A stretch of DNA of 64,000 nucleotides, from the NCBI RefSeq assembly GCF_010998615.1, contig NZ_JAAEAH010000015.1, positions 1-64,000 on the forward strand. The letters are read 5' to 3'. The notes under the pieces were generated by a model. The model worked only from the letters and a program-made list of their open reading frames with translations, ran no database searches and was not told the DNA's origin. Below, piece by piece: positions 28,141 through 37,756 of this stretch. The stretch's first letter is position 1, and each line of letters begins with the position of its first letter. Source of the DNA: Myxococcus sp. CA023 (lineage in GTDB: Bacteria; Myxococcota; Myxococcia; Myxococcales; Myxococcaceae). Position numbers and translations under genes: made by a program.

Positions 28141-28929
28141 TCAGCTCCCGGCGGCGCGCGGCGCGGGCAGGGAATCCCAGCGCGGCGCGCCCAGGTGCTG
28201 GAGGAACCAGATGCACGCCAGGTCCACCATCTGCGTCAGCGTGCCGGGCTCCTCGAAGCGGTGCGTGGCGCCGGGGATGACCTCCAGGCGCTTCTCCGTC
28301 GTCATCGCGGCGTAGGTGCGACGGTGGGCCTCCTGCGCGGACGTGTCCTCCGCGCCGACGATGAGCAGGGTGGGCGCGCGCACCCGGGCCAGCGTCGCCC
28401 CCGGCTGCGCCAGGCGTCCGCCCCGGCACACCACCGCGTCCACCGCCTCCGGCCGCATCGCCGCGGCGGCCAGGGCCGCGGCCGCGCCCGTGTACGCCCC
28501 GAAGTAGCCGATGCGCAGGGCGCTGGTGCGAGGCGCGCGCCGCAGCCAGCGCGCCACGCCCGCCAGGCGTCCGCCGAAGAGGCCCAGGTTGAAGCGCAGG
28601 TCCCGCTCGCGGCAGGCCTCCTCTTCCGCCGCCGTCAGCAGGTCCACCGCCAGGGTGGCCAGCCCCTCGTTCTGCAGCAGCCGGGCGACTTCCAGGTCCG
28701 TGGCGCCGCGGCGGCTGCTTCCGTGGCCCCGGACCATCACCACCACGCCAGTGGCGCCCGGAGGCACCTGGAGCAGGCCCCTCAACTCCACCCCTTCCTC
28801 CACGGGGATGCGGACCTCTCCGTCCGCGGCGGGCGGCGTCCAGCCTCCCGTGCCTTGCGGCTGTGTCACCAGCCCGCGGACCGCCTTCTCCGAGCCTTCA
28901 TCCGACCTGCGTGAACCCTGCTTCTTCAT
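28141..28929 (-). CDS. Dienelactone-hydrolase-like protein with altered nucleophile motif
   Basis: About 262 residues of alpha/beta-hydrolase type. Recognisable parts are an early strand ATGVVVMVRGHGSS, the helix QNEGLATLAVDLLT, the strand-turn-helix IGYFGAYTGAAAALAAA, a late strand APTLLIVGAEDT with the acid, and GATHRFEEPG with the histidine. In relatives that I know, the elbow reads GASTG with Ser as nucleophile; here it is GAYTG, so the nucleophile is Tyr or absent. A cysteine follows in AVVCRGGRL. AGGAGG precedes the ATG at 28929. Hydrolytic activity is doubtful. Confidence 0.8.
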   Translation of the reverse strand: MKKQGSRRSDEGSEKAVRGLVTQPQGTGGWTPPAADGEVRIPVEEGVELRGLLQVPPGATGVVVMVRGHGSSRRGATDLEVARLLQNEGLATLAVDLLTAAEEEACRERDLRFNLGLFGGRLAGVARWLRRAPRTSALRIGYFGAYTGAAAALAAAAMRPEAVDAVVCRGGRLAQPGATLARVRAPTLLIVGAEDTSAQEAHRRTYAAMTTEKRLEVIPGATHRFEEPGTLTQMVDLACIWFLQHLGAPRWDSLPAPRAAGS

Positions 28930-29094
28930 GCGGAGTCCCTCCTCTTTGTCGGACTGCGTCGCTGCCGTGCTACACGCGCTACGGACTGGAACACTGCAGA
29001 GGCCGTGCCAGGGTTTCATCGGACACGGGGTGCGCCCATTCTACCAGCGCTTCCCTGGCGCGGTGCGGTGGGGCCGGTGACACTTGGGGGACAA

Positions 29095-29112
29095 ACAGGT
29101 GGCCCCACCTGT
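29095..29112 (-). terminator. Terminator-like hairpin after the methyltransferase
   Basis: On the minus strand, ACAGGTGG and CCACCTGT pair around two bases and are followed by TTTGT. It begins 15 nt after the methyltransferase stop codon at 29128, at the end of the long minus-strand run that starts near 37.6 kb. Confidence 0.55.
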
Positions 29113-29127
29113 GGGGTCCTGTCGTTT

Positions 29128-30162
29128 TTACCGGTGGGCCAGGATGAGTTCGAAGGGGCCGGGCAGGACTTCGGCGTCCTTGAAACCCGTCTCGTCCAGC
29201 ACGCGCAGGTAGTGCTCCACCTCGCGCAGGCGGCTCACGCAGGTGTCCACGCCCATGAGGAAGTAGGACCAGAAGAACTGGGCCGCCAGCCGCTCCGGGG
29301 TGCGGAACTCCTCGCAGATGAGGACGCGGCCGCCGGGTGGGAGCGCGTCGCGCGCGGCCACGAGCAGCGCGCGCGCCGTGTCCGCGGGCCAGTCATGCAG
29401 CACCCGCACGAAGCAGAGCGTGTCGTAGCCGCCGGGCAGCGGTTCCCGGAGGAAGTCTCCGCTCTGGAAGCCCAGGCGCTCGGGGGAGAGGCCGAAGCGC
29501 TCGCGGGTGCGCGCCACCAGCGGCTCGGTGGCGGGCAGGTTGAACACGTCCACGTGAAGGCCCGGGTGCTCGCTCGCCAGGTGGGAGGCCAGCGTGCCGT
29601 CACCACCGCCCACGTCGAGCACGCGGCCGCCGCGCTCCCAGAGCCGGTCGCGGTGGGCGCGGAATGTCTCCAGGATGGGGGGCAGGCCCGCGGCCATGCT
29701 GGCCTCGAAGCCCGCCACCTGCTCGGCGGTGCGCGGAGGCCAGTCGAAGGCGGCGGGGGGCATGGAGCGCTCACCGCGTAGCACCTGGGGCAGTTGCCCG
29801 TGCAGCTCGTGCCAGGCGTAGCGCTCCCGGTCCTTCTCCAGGGACTGCGGGCCCAGCACGGCCTGGGCGGCCGCGCGCAGGCCGGGGATGGCCTGGTAGC
29901 GCGCGGACTCCAATGCGTCGGTGGGCTGCTCGCGCCGCACCAGCCCCAGGCTCTCCAGGCAATCGAGCAGCTTGTAGAGCCGCACGGGCACCAGCTGGTG
30001 CCGCGCCGCCAGTTCTCCCAGGGTGACGGGGCCCGGCTCCAGGGCGTCCAGCAGCCCCAGGTCCATGGAGGCCCTCAACACGTCCACGGCGCGGGCGCCG
30101 TTGTACAGCAGATGGAGCAATGCGCGAGGAGTGGTGGCCAGGGCCGTGGCCTCCCCCTTCAT
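29128..30162 (-). CDS. SAM-dependent O-methyltransferase (Methyltransf_2 type)
   Basis: A 344-residue small-molecule methyltransferase. The N-terminal 100 residues form a winged-helix dimerisation domain (LGLLDALEPGPVTLGELAARH). The catalytic domain has the SAM-binding loop VLDVGGGDGTLA, an acidic strand-end DVFNLP, and the FVRVLHDWPAD segment that carries the usual general-base histidine. Relatives methylate phenolic or indolic secondary metabolites. The ATG overlaps the stop of the tryptophan dioxygenase gene by 4 bp, so the substrate may be a tryptophan or kynurenine derivative; that is inference. Confidence 0.88.
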   Translation of the reverse strand: MKGEATALATTPRALLHLLYNGARAVDVLRASMDLGLLDALEPGPVTLGELAARHQLVPVRLYKLLDCLESLGLVRREQPTDALESARYQAIPGLRAAAQAVLGPQSLEKDRERYAWHELHGQLPQVLRGERSMPPAAFDWPPRTAEQVAGFEASMAAGLPPILETFRAHRDRLWERGGRVLDVGGGDGTLASHLASEHPGLHVDVFNLPATEPLVARTRERFGLSPERLGFQSGDFLREPLPGGYDTLCFVRVLHDWPADTARALLVAARDALPPGGRVLICEEFRTPERLAAQFFWSYFLMGVDTCVSRLREVEHYLRVLDETGFKDAEVLPGPFELILAHR

Positions 30163-31007
30163 GGCTGTTCCACCTGCATCCTGGCTGCGTGCGCCATGGG
30201 GCAGCCGCCGCCTGGAGGGGCCCGGTTGGCGCCCGGCGCGATGCCGCCCTCGCGTTGCCACCCGGACGTCAGCTCCAGCCGCACGTCCCAGAGCTGGCGG
30301 AACAGCGGCAGCGTCATCCGCGCCGCGAGCACCTGCGTGGGCAGTCCATCCAGCGCCTTCACGGAGCGGTCCACGCCGATGGTGCGGCGCACCAACTGGA
30401 AGTGGGCATGGAGCCAGCCCTGGAAGGCCTCGTCCATGTCCACCAACTGCTCGCAGATTCGCTTCAAGTCGTCCGGGCCACCCGCGGTGTACACGGACGC
30501 CAGCGCCAGCCCGCGCCGCGCGAGCAGTCGGTCCAGGGCGCCTTCCAGCCCCTGCGCCACCCGCCGCAGCATGTTGTAGCCGGGGGACTCCTGGCCGCTG
30601 CCGTTGCCCAGGCTGCGCCGGATGACCTGGTAGGTGTCCGGCGTCATCGTCTCCAGGATGGCCAGCTCCTGCTTCACCGCCTGGAGCACCCGGCAGATGC
30701 GCTCCAGCCGCGACGAGGCGGCCCACAGCGCGTCCCGGTCCAGCTCGGCCACGACTTCCACCGCCTCGCGCGAGGCCAGCTTCAGCCAGAGCTCCTGCGC
30801 CTGGTGCACCACCTGGAACATCAGCTCGTCGTGGGCGACGCGCTCGCCGTCCGGCGCCTGCAGCGACAGCAGCGTGGGTGTCTTGAGGTAGACCTCGTAA
30901 TCGAGCTCGCCCTTGCCCACCCACTTCTTCAAGAGGGGGTTGAAGAGGGGCTCTGCCAGTTCGAGTCGTAGTCTTTCAGCGTGACTGTAATTAATGGACG
31001 CGCTCAT
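30159..31007 (-). CDS. Tryptophan 2,3-dioxygenase, divergent
   Basis: A 282-residue haem dioxygenase homologue. It carries the family sequences YEVYLKTPTLLSLQ, DELMFQVVHQAQELWLK (active-site His68), LETMTPDTYQVIRRSL and GSGQESPGYN, and a probable haem-ligand region HAHFQLVRRTIG. The canonical GTGGSxG loop that follows the haem histidine and contacts the substrate is not visible; the region reads VKALDGLPTQVLAARM instead. The enzyme may therefore accept a modified tryptophan. No kynureninase or formamidase is nearby, and the coupled partner is an O-methyltransferase, so a specialised pathway is more likely than catabolism. Confidence 0.85.
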   Translation of the reverse strand: MSASINYSHAERLRLELAEPLFNPLLKKWVGKGELDYEVYLKTPTLLSLQAPDGERVAHDELMFQVVHQAQELWLKLASREAVEVVAELDRDALWAASSRLERICRVLQAVKQELAILETMTPDTYQVIRRSLGNGSGQESPGYNMLRRVAQGLEGALDRLLARRGLALASVYTAGGPDDLKRICEQLVDMDEAFQGWLHAHFQLVRRTIGVDRSVKALDGLPTQVLAARMTLPLFRQLWDVRLELTSGWQREGGIAPGANRAPPGGGCPMAHAARMQVEQP

Positions 31008-31093
31008 GCGGCCCTCCTGAGTGGGGGGTAGCTCGGAAGGTGTGGAATCGCGGGCACCGTCCCAACGGTACCCGCGGGCATGTCATCCGGCGT

Positions 31094-31504
31094 TCAGGTG
31101 GCGGGAGCGGGCGTCGGGGTGGGCGGCCGGGGCTTCAGGTGGAAGGCGCGCAGGCGCTGGGCCAACTCCTCGCCCTGCACGCTTTTAGAGATATATCCGT
31201 CCGCACCGGACGCGAGCGCCAGTGAGCGCAGCTTCGATTCGTCGGATGCTGAATAGAGGATGAACTTCGTCTTCGGCAGCGCGTACTGGCGCGCCAGGTT
31301 GACGACCTTGTCGCCCTTGAGGGCGGGGAAGTTCACGTCGATGAGGACGAAGTCCGGCTCCACCGAGCGGACGAGGTTGGAGACACCCAGCGCGGAGGTG
31401 TGCGTGAGCACCTCGAAGCCGTATGCGCTCAGCGAGCGCTGTACGAGGTCGAGCAGGTCCGGGTCGTCGTCCACCACCAGGACGCGCGCTTTTTCTTCAG
31501 ACAT
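31094..31504 (-). CDS. Single-domain response regulator of the FIST/hybrid kinase operon
   Basis: A 136-residue receiver with VDDDPD, phospho-acceptor Asp56 in LIDVNFPAL, YSASDES and Lys107 in YISKSVQG, plus a short Pro/Thr tail (PTPTPAPAT). All phosphorylation residues are intact and there is no output domain. It overlaps the end of the hybrid kinase gene by 8 bp, so it is the natural phosphate acceptor from that kinase. It is a close paralogue of the regulator at 26743-27150. Confidence 0.92.
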   Translation of the reverse strand: MSEEKARVLVVDDDPDLLDLVQRSLSAYGFEVLTHTSALGVSNLVRSVEPDFVLIDVNFPALKGDKVVNLARQYALPKTKFILYSASDESKLRSLALASGADGYISKSVQGEELAQRLRAFHLKPRPPTPTPAPAT

Positions 31505-34442
31505 GGGTTCTCCCTAGATGCTTTCGAATCATCTCGAGCAACTGGTCACGATCAAGGGGCTTGGTGAGGTACGCGGTGCAGCCGGCCGCGTGTGCCTTGT
31601 CCTGGTACTCCCGCCCCGCGTGTGCCGTCACCGCGATGACGGGAACAGTGGCCGCGGCGGGTAGGGCTCGCAACCTGCGGGTGACTTCCCAGCCGTCCAG
31701 GCGGGGAAGCGACAGGTCCATCAGGATGAGGTCCGGGGCGTCGCGGATGGCGCGCTCCAAGCCGTGCTCGCCGTCCTCCGCTTCGATGACTTCGAAGTGG
31801 CCGTTGAGGTAGCGGCGGACGATGTCGCGGTTCTGCGCGCTGTCCTCCACATAGAGGATGCGGGCCAGCTTGCCGGCGCTGGCGGCGCGCTGGGACAGCA
31901 GCAGGCCCTTGGCCTGGGCGATGACGTCCTCCAGCGCGTGGCCGCCCTTCTTCACGAAGCCGGCGAAGCCGTCACGCAAGAGGGCCTCTTCCTCCGCGGA
32001 GAGCGTCTTGCCGGTGAGCACCACCACGGGCACCTGGAGCTTCTCCGCGCGCAGCCGGCGCAGGACCTCGAAGCCGTCCAGGTTGGGCATCATCAAATCC
32101 AGCACCACCAGGGCGGGCGGGGACACGCGCGCCTTGAGCAGGGCGTCCTCGCCGCTGCGGGCCTCGGAGGTGGAGAAGCCGGCGCGGCGCAGGTTGCGGC
32201 TGACCAGCTCGCGGGTGGCCGAATCGTCGTCCACCACCAGCACTTCACCCACGCTGGTGGTGGCGCCGGGGGCCTGGTGGAGGCTGCGCTGCACCACCTC
32301 CACCAACCGGTCCGGCTCCACCGGTTTGACGAGGTACTCGCACGCGCCCAGGGAGAAGCCGCGCGCGCGCTGCTCCTCCACGGAGATGAGGATGACGGGG
32401 ATGCCGGCCAGCGAGGGCTCGCTCTTGAGCTGGCTGAGCACCGACCAGCCGTCCAGCTTGGGCAGGTGGATGTCCAGGAGGATGGCCTGGGGCCGCAGCT
32501 CGCGGGCCCGCTTGAGGGCGGCGATGCCGTCCTCGGCCACCACCACCTTGAAGCCGGCGGGCTCCAGCTGTCCGGCCACCAACTGCTGGATGAGCGGGTC
32601 GTCGTCCACCACCAGCACCGTGCTGCCCGGCTGGGCCATGGTGCCCACGTGCTGGGCCACTTCCGACACGGGCACGCCGCGCTCCAGGTGCGGCCCGCCG
32701 CCGTTGTCCGGCGTCTCCAGCGTGGTGGGCAGGCGCACCGTGAAGGTGGTGCCGCGGCCCAGCGTGGACGTCACGGTGACATTGCCGCCCAGCACGCGGG
32801 ACAGCTCGCGGACGATGGCCAGCCCCAGTCCGGTGCCGCCCACCTTGCGCGTGGTGGAGCCGTCCACCTGGCGGAACTTCTCGAAGATGAAGGGCAGCTC
32901 GTCGGAGGGGATTCCGACGCCGGTGTCCTCCACCGTCATGATGACTTCGCTGCCCGCGGGCACCAGGTTCAGCGACACCTCGCCCGCGTCGGTGAACTTG
33001 GCGGCGTTGCTCAGGAGGTTGAGCATGATCTGCCGCAGCTTCAGCGCGTCCGAGCGGAGTATGCGGGCGGACGGGGCGATGTTGGTGGTGAGGGCCACGT
33101 CCTTGCCCTTGAGGTACTCCTTCACCGTGGCCAGGCACTCCTCGGCCAGCTCCTGCACGTCCACCTGCTCGGTGACGACCTCCACGCGGCCGGACTCAAT
33201 CTTGGACAGGTCCAGGATGTCGTTGATGAGCGCCAGCAGCGTCTTGGCGTTCGTCTTCACGACGTTGAGGTCGCGGCGGCCGTGCGCCGTCAGCCGTTGG
33301 CCCTCCTCGCGCATCAGCAGGTCGCAGTAGCCGATGATGCCGTTGAGCGGGGTGCGGATTTCGTGGCTGAAGTTGGCCAGGAACTCGCTCTTGAGGCGGG
33401 CGGCGGCTTCGGCTTCCCGGGCGCGCTCCTCCTCGTTGCGCTTGGCCACCGCCAGCTCCTGGGCCAGCCGGTCCAGGTCCTCGTTCTGCTGACGGATGAT
33501 TTCCATCTGCAGCGCGCGCTGCTGGTAGGACGCCAGCGAGCGGGCGGACACGGCGCGGGTGCGCTTGATCTCCTCCAGGCTGGCGGCCAGCTGCTTGTTG
33601 GCCGCCTCCAGCTCCGCCTTGGACGCGCGCAGCATCTCTTCGTGCTGCTTGCGCTCGGTGATGTCCTCGGTGACGCCCATCACGTAGCGGGCCACGCCGT
33701 GCTCGTCGAGCAGGGGCAGCTTGCGCGTGGCGAAGATGCGGTCCACGCCGTCGGCGCGGGCCACCTCCTCGAAGGACTTCATCTGCTTGGATTCGAGAAT
33801 CTCCGTGTCGATGGCGATGAACGACTCGGCCTGCTCCTTGGGGAAGTAGTCGTGGTCCAGCTTCCCCAGCAGCCATTCCTTGGTGACGCGGAAGGCGTCC
33901 GCGAACGTCTTGTTGGCCACCACCAGCCGGCGCGTGTCCGCGTCCTTCACGAAGAGGACGAACGGAATCGCGTCGATGATGTTCTCCATCAAGTAGTTGG
34001 TGCGCTCCAATTGCACCGCGGTGGCGGTGTGGCGGCGGCGGTCCGCCGTCATCCGCAGCTCGCGCTGCACCACGGGCGCCAGACGGCTGAAGCGGTCCTC
34101 GGTGATGTAGTCGAGCGCTCCGGCGCGCACGCTGGCCTCCAGCGTGGCCTCGCACCAGTCGCGCGACAGCACCACGAAGGGCAGCTCCTTGCCGTGCTTG
34201 CTCCACAGCGACTGGACCTCGGCGAAGCCCATGTCGGGGACTTCCGAGCCGCACAGCACCAGGCCCCACGTGCGTGACAGCGCGGCCTCCGCCGCGGCCG
34301 CCGTGGTGGCGCGCTCCGTCACCACCGTCACGCCCGCGTGATGGAGGGCTTCCTCCACGCGTTGGCACTCACGCTCGCCGGCTACGAGCAGGAGCGACGC
34401 ATTGTCCGCCGGAGAGTCAGAGGGAGGCTGCGAGGAGGCCAT
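31497..34442 (-). CDS. Hybrid histidine kinase, PAS and four receiver-like domains
   Basis: A 981-residue soluble protein. Domains in order: a degenerate N-terminal receiver (about 15-130, acceptor region [12 protein letters not shown] lacks Asp), PAS (about 150-270), coiled coil (275-345), HisKA with His360 in [11 protein letters not shown], HATPase ([25 protein letters not shown]), then three receivers starting near 608, 735 and 865, with acceptor aspartates in [22 protein letters not shown] and [11 protein letters not shown]. It begins 3 bp after the FIST gene and overlaps its regulator gene. The multiple receivers suggest a phosphorelay to the single-domain regulator. Confidence 0.92.
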   Translation of the reverse strand: MASSQPPSDSPADNASLLLVAGERECQRVEEALHHAGVTVVTERATTAAAAEAALSRTWGLVLCGSEVPDMGFAEVQSLWSKHGKELPFVVLSRDWCEATLEASVRAGALDYITEDRFSRLAPVVQRELRMTADRRRHTATAVQLERTNYLMENIIDAIPFVLFVKDADTRRLVVANKTFADAFRVTKEWLLGKLDHDYFPKEQAESFIAIDTEILESKQMKSFEEVARADGVDRIFATRKLPLLDEHGVARYVMGVTEDITERKQHEEMLRASKAELEAANKQLAASLEEIKRTRAVSARSLASYQQRALQMEIIRQQNEDLDRLAQELAVAKRNEEERAREAEAAARLKSEFLANFSHEIRTPLNGIIGYCDLLMREEGQRLTAHGRRDLNVVKTNAKTLLALINDILDLSKIESGRVEVVTEQVDVQELAEECLATVKEYLKGKDVALTTNIAPSARILRSDALKLRQIMLNLLSNAAKFTDAGEVSLNLVPAGSEVIMTVEDTGVGIPSDELPFIFEKFRQVDGSTTRKVGGTGLGLAIVRELSRVLGGNVTVTSTLGRGTTFTVRLPTTLETPDNGGGPHLERGVPVSEVAQHVGTMAQPGSTVLVVDDDPLIQQLVAGQLEPAGFKVVVAEDGIAALKRARELRPQAILLDIHLPKLDGWSVLSQLKSEPSLAGIPVILISVEEQRARGFSLGACEYLVKPVEPDRLVEVVQRSLHQAPGATTSVGEVLVVDDDSATRELVSRNLRRAGFSTSEARSGEDALLKARVSPPALVVLDLMMPNLDGFEVLRRLRAEKLQVPVVVLTGKTLSAEEEALLRDGFAGFVKKGGHALEDVIAQAKGLLLSQRAASAGKLARILYVEDSAQNRDIVRRYLNGHFEVIEAEDGEHGLERAIRDAPDLILMDLSLPRLDGWEVTRRLRALPAAATVPVIAVTAHAGREYQDKAHAAGCTAYLTKPLDRDQLLEMIRKHLGRTHV

Positions 34443-34445
34443 GGC

Positions 34446-35606
34446 TCAGTTCGCCCCGAAGACCAGCGCGGTCAGCGTGGTGTTGATGTGGAACCCCGAA
34501 TAGATTTCGAAGTGCACGTTCATCCCAGCGGCGGTTGGCGCGGCCTTCAGCGTTTCCGCCAGTTGCTGCGCGGTGTTGGTGGCGCTGGCGTACCACATGC
34601 GTCCACCACAGTGAAAAAGCAGGGCGGCCTGGGGGTTCTGGACCCTGCGGGGTACCTCGTCGGTGAAGAAGCTGCGCGTCATGCCGGCCATGTCCCCCAG
34701 CTTCATCAGCTCCAGCTCGGTGCCTTCCTCCAGCAGGTTGGCGAAGAGGATGGAGCCATCCTCCTGCGGGCTCCAGGCGGCGCGGATGAAGTACTCCCGG
34801 CCCACGCGCAGCGCGGTGGGGCGCACGGCGAAGCCCCGGGGCGTGCCGAACTCCAGCTCCTCCACGCCCACGCCCAGGATTTCCGCGTAGCGCCTGGCCG
34901 CCGGGTGCCCGTCGATTTCGAGCGCGCGGGTGTGGCTTTCATCCACCTTGGTGATGGTGAGCTTCTCACCGGTGGGCACGTACCAATGGGAGCGGAGCGC
35001 GGCCCAGGGCGCGTTCGTCTTGAAGAGGGCCACCAGCACCGCGTCGGTGGCGACCTCGCCATCCACGTGCACCATGGCGGACTGCTTGGCCGGGTCGCGG
35101 TTGGCGTCGCTGGCGCCGCCGCCCACCAGCACCAGCGTCTGGCACTTCTCCAGGATGCCGAGCAGCAGCTCTTCCTTCTTGTAGCGGAAGCCGTCGTCAA
35201 TCACGAGGCCGACGAACCGGCGCGGGTCCAGGTCCTGCTGCCGCACGCCCAGGTCCTCGCACGCGCGCTTGATGGAGGCTGCGCCCGCGCTGATGGCGTC
35301 CACGGACAGGCCGGTGCCCAGGCCCAGGCCCACCTCGAAGTCACCGAAGAGGGCGCTCATCACCACGCTGCCCTCGTGGATGCCGGTGTTGTCCAGCTCG
35401 CCCGCGGTGGTGGCGCCAATCAGGCGCGTGTCCGCCGGCAGCCGCTGACGCACGGCGCGGTTGAGCGCGTGCTGGTCACGCTCCCGCGAGGCGAACATCG
35501 TCACCAGGCGGGGCGTGTCGCTGCCCAGCTGACTCAGGAGGTCCTCCGCGGCGGCATCTGGCTCCCTCAACGTGGTGCGAGCCGTCTGCATCTTGACCTG
35601 AGCCAT
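34446..35606 (-). CDS. FIST N- and C-domain sensory protein
   Basis: A 386-residue protein that fits the FIST family, an intracellular ligand-sensing module found near signalling genes. Visible hallmarks are LIGATTAGEL in the N-domain, LVGGGASDANR in the middle and the C-domain ending with AALLFHCGGRMWY. There is no signal peptide. It sits 3 bp upstream of the hybrid kinase, so it probably provides the input to that kinase; FIST domains have been proposed to bind small ligands such as amino acids. CGGAG stands about 7 nt before the ATG at 35606. It begins 29 bp after the cytochrome stop. Confidence 0.88.
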   Translation of the reverse strand: MAQVKMQTARTTLREPDAAAEDLLSQLGSDTPRLVTMFASRERDQHALNRAVRQRLPADTRLIGATTAGELDNTGIHEGSVVMSALFGDFEVGLGLGTGLSVDAISAGAASIKRACEDLGVRQQDLDPRRFVGLVIDDGFRYKKEELLLGILEKCQTLVLVGGGASDANRDPAKQSAMVHVDGEVATDAVLVALFKTNAPWAALRSHWYVPTGEKLTITKVDESHTRALEIDGHPAARRYAEILGVGVEELEFGTPRGFAVRPTALRVGREYFIRAAWSPQEDGSILFANLLEEGTELELMKLGDMAGMTRSFFTDEVPRRVQNPQAALLFHCGGRMWYASATNTAQQLAETLKAAPTAAGMNVHFEIYSGFHINTTLTALVFGAN

Positions 35607-35635
35607 GGAGGAACTCCGAGGTACGCGAGCGGGGG

Positions 35636-37492
35636 TTAGAGGCCGCTTCCTGGGTGCCGAGTATGACAGGCGCCGGTGCACTGCTGGAAAGACTCAGCGC
35701 CGCCCCCCACATACATGCTCTCGATGGGTCCGAATTGCGCCACGTGACTGTCAGGATAGCTCTTGTGACAGGACAGGCAGGCGGCCTTGCTGGTGCGCTG
35801 GATGCTCTCCTTCGTCAGGTGGCATGACGAGCACTGTTGGAGCGGTGCGTCAAAGCGGTTGGACCGCGAGTGGATGAAGTGGGTGCGCACGAAGATGGGG
35901 CCCTCCAGCTCGAAGGCGAGCGGGGCGTGGCATCCGGCGCACGCGGCGCGGTTGTCGTTGGCGTGCAGCACCACGCCCAGCTCACCGCCCTTGCTGTGGC
36001 AGGAGGTGCAGGGGCCGGTGGTGTGCTTGGGCTGGGTGCGCTGCGGGGTCCCCACCTGGATTTCAATGGTCGTCGACCCGGGGAGGTCCTCGCCCAGGTA
36101 CACGCGGCGGCCCTTCACCGTCACCAGGTAGGTGCCGGGGGCCGCGTTGTCCGGCAGCTTGAACTGCCAGGTGTCCGTGTTGGGTTGGTTCCAGAGGTTC
36201 GGGTCGATGAAGGCGCCGCCGAAGAGGACGTTGGCGAAGGGCAGGGTGGCGAACTGGGAGAAGACGCCGTCGCGCTCGGGCGTGGCGACCACCTGCTCGT
36301 CCACTTCGGGGTCCAGGAACGCCTCCAGCGGGACGATGGAGCGGATGGGCTGGATGTTCTGCGCCGGCCCGATGATTTGCGTCATCAGCATGCGCTCGCG
36401 GTGCTTGCGCCGGTAGTAGGTGGTCGTCGCGTCGAAGAAGGCCCGGTAGTACTGCAGCCCGGAGTCGGTGCCGTCGGGGGCCACTTCGTTGTAGGGCGGC
36501 AGGTACCCCTTGTCGTGGAGCCGGTTGCCCGCGCCGTCCCGCAGGGTGAGCTGGAAGCTGATTTCCGTGCCGGGGGCATAGGTGCCGTCCGGGCGAGGCG
36601 GGGTGAGGGCCTCCACGCCAATGCGGAAGCCGTAGGTGTAGCGCGCGTCGCGCACCTGCTCCACGGGGATTTCGTAGGGCGCGGCCGGACGCAGGCTCCA
36701 GCGCAGGCGCAGCGTGCGGGTGTCGGAGCGCAGCGTGAGCGTCTGGCGCTGGGCGTGCTCGTACGCGTTGCGCAGCTCCAGGATGGCCTCTTCCTCGAAC
36801 TGGGTGGATGCCGAGCAGTCGTCGGGCGTGGCGCAGCCGGAGGCCGTCTGGATGCCGCGGAAGCGGCGGATGAAGAAGTCATCCATGCCCGCCCGGCGCT
36901 GATGCTCGGTGCCCGCGTTGAGCAGGATGGGGACGCCGGTGAGCCGGCCGCGCGAGTCCACCGGTTCCACGATGAAGTGGCTGGGCAGGTCCATCCACGC
37001 CGCGTTCCGGAAGAAGCGGCGGCGGGTGTAGGGCCCCGGGGCGCCGATGGACTCCTGGTCCACCTGACGCACGCCCCACCAGCCCAGGCCGCCGAAGTCG
37101 CTCTGGGCGATGAGGTTGCGCAGGCCCTCGTCCCGGGTGGAGGTGACGAAGGTGCGGATATCAATCTGGTTGATGAAGAAGGTGGAGCCCTCGCGCATGC
37201 GCAGCGGCTGTCCCACGCCGTTCTTCACCTCGAGCGCCAGCGCCACCGCGGGCGTCTTGTTGCCAGGCCAGGGCCAGCCACCGAGCAGCGACTGGGGATC
37301 CGCGTCCAGGAGCGTCTTCTCCGCGGACCGCGTGTCCAGCGAGCTTGTCTCCAGTGCGCTTGTCGCCACCGAGACCGTGTCCGGCGCCTGCGTGTCCAGC
37401 GAGGCTGCGTCCGGGGCATCCTGTCCGCCGCAGGCGAGCATCAGCCCTGCGAGCGACGCGAGCAGGGCCCGGGGGGCTCCAAGTCCACCCAT
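35636..37492 (-). CDS. Multihaem cytochrome c lipoprotein
   Basis: A 618-residue protein with a lipoprotein signal (LASLAGLMLAC) and then a Ser/Thr/Asp-rich spacer. Residues 60-490 form a large beta-rich part of no family that I know. The C-terminal 125 residues carry four c-type haem sites, CTSCH 495, CAGCH 518, CSSCH 554 and CLSCH 572, plus CTGACH at 605, a spaced CxxxCH variant, and many His that could be distal ligands. It is likely surface- or periplasm-exposed and involved in electron transfer. GAGGAG precedes the ATG at 37492. It is the first gene of the run with the FIST, kinase and regulator genes. Confidence 0.87.
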   Translation of the reverse strand: MGGLGAPRALLASLAGLMLACGGQDAPDAASLDTQAPDTVSVATSALETSSLDTRSAEKTLLDADPQSLLGGWPWPGNKTPAVALALEVKNGVGQPLRMREGSTFFINQIDIRTFVTSTRDEGLRNLIAQSDFGGLGWWGVRQVDQESIGAPGPYTRRRFFRNAAWMDLPSHFIVEPVDSRGRLTGVPILLNAGTEHQRRAGMDDFFIRRFRGIQTASGCATPDDCSASTQFEEEAILELRNAYEHAQRQTLTLRSDTRTLRLRWSLRPAAPYEIPVEQVRDARYTYGFRIGVEALTPPRPDGTYAPGTEISFQLTLRDGAGNRLHDKGYLPPYNEVAPDGTDSGLQYYRAFFDATTTYYRRKHRERMLMTQIIGPAQNIQPIRSIVPLEAFLDPEVDEQVVATPERDGVFSQFATLPFANVLFGGAFIDPNLWNQPNTDTWQFKLPDNAAPGTYLVTVKGRRVYLGEDLPGSTTIEIQVGTPQRTQPKHTTGPCTSCHSKGGELGVVLHANDNRAACAGCHAPLAFELEGPIFVRTHFIHSRSNRFDAPLQQCSSCHLTKESIQRTSKAACLSCHKSYPDSHVAQFGPIESMYVGGGAESFQQCTGACHTRHPGSGL

Positions 37493-37639
37493 GGTGCAAC
37501 TCCTCGTACGTGTAAAAGCCGACGCCGCCATGGCGTCTGGGGCCAGTGGGCCGTGTAACCCGTCGCCTGTGGGGCGGTGTGGGCCGGGCCTCTCCCAATT
37601 CCGGGTTTCCCCGGTTCGGGCCTTTTTAGCCGTACGAAG

Positions 37640-37667
37640 ATTATCTGCAACCAACAGATTTGTTCAA
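37640..37667 (-). promoter_or_regulatory. Sigma70-like promoter for the cytochrome operon
   Basis: On the minus strand TTGAAC (37667-37662) and GATAAT (37645-37640) are separated by 16 bp inside an AT-rich island that stands out from the surrounding G+C. It lies about 148 bp before the cytochrome ATG and is the only good promoter match in the 264-bp gap (37493-37756). Confidence 0.5.
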
Positions 37668-37756
37668 CTTCTGGGAAAACAATCCGTCTGGAGTCAAACC
37701 TGCTGTGTTTTCAAGGAGATGAATGCCTGCCCCGCAGGGCCATCTCACCCACAAGG

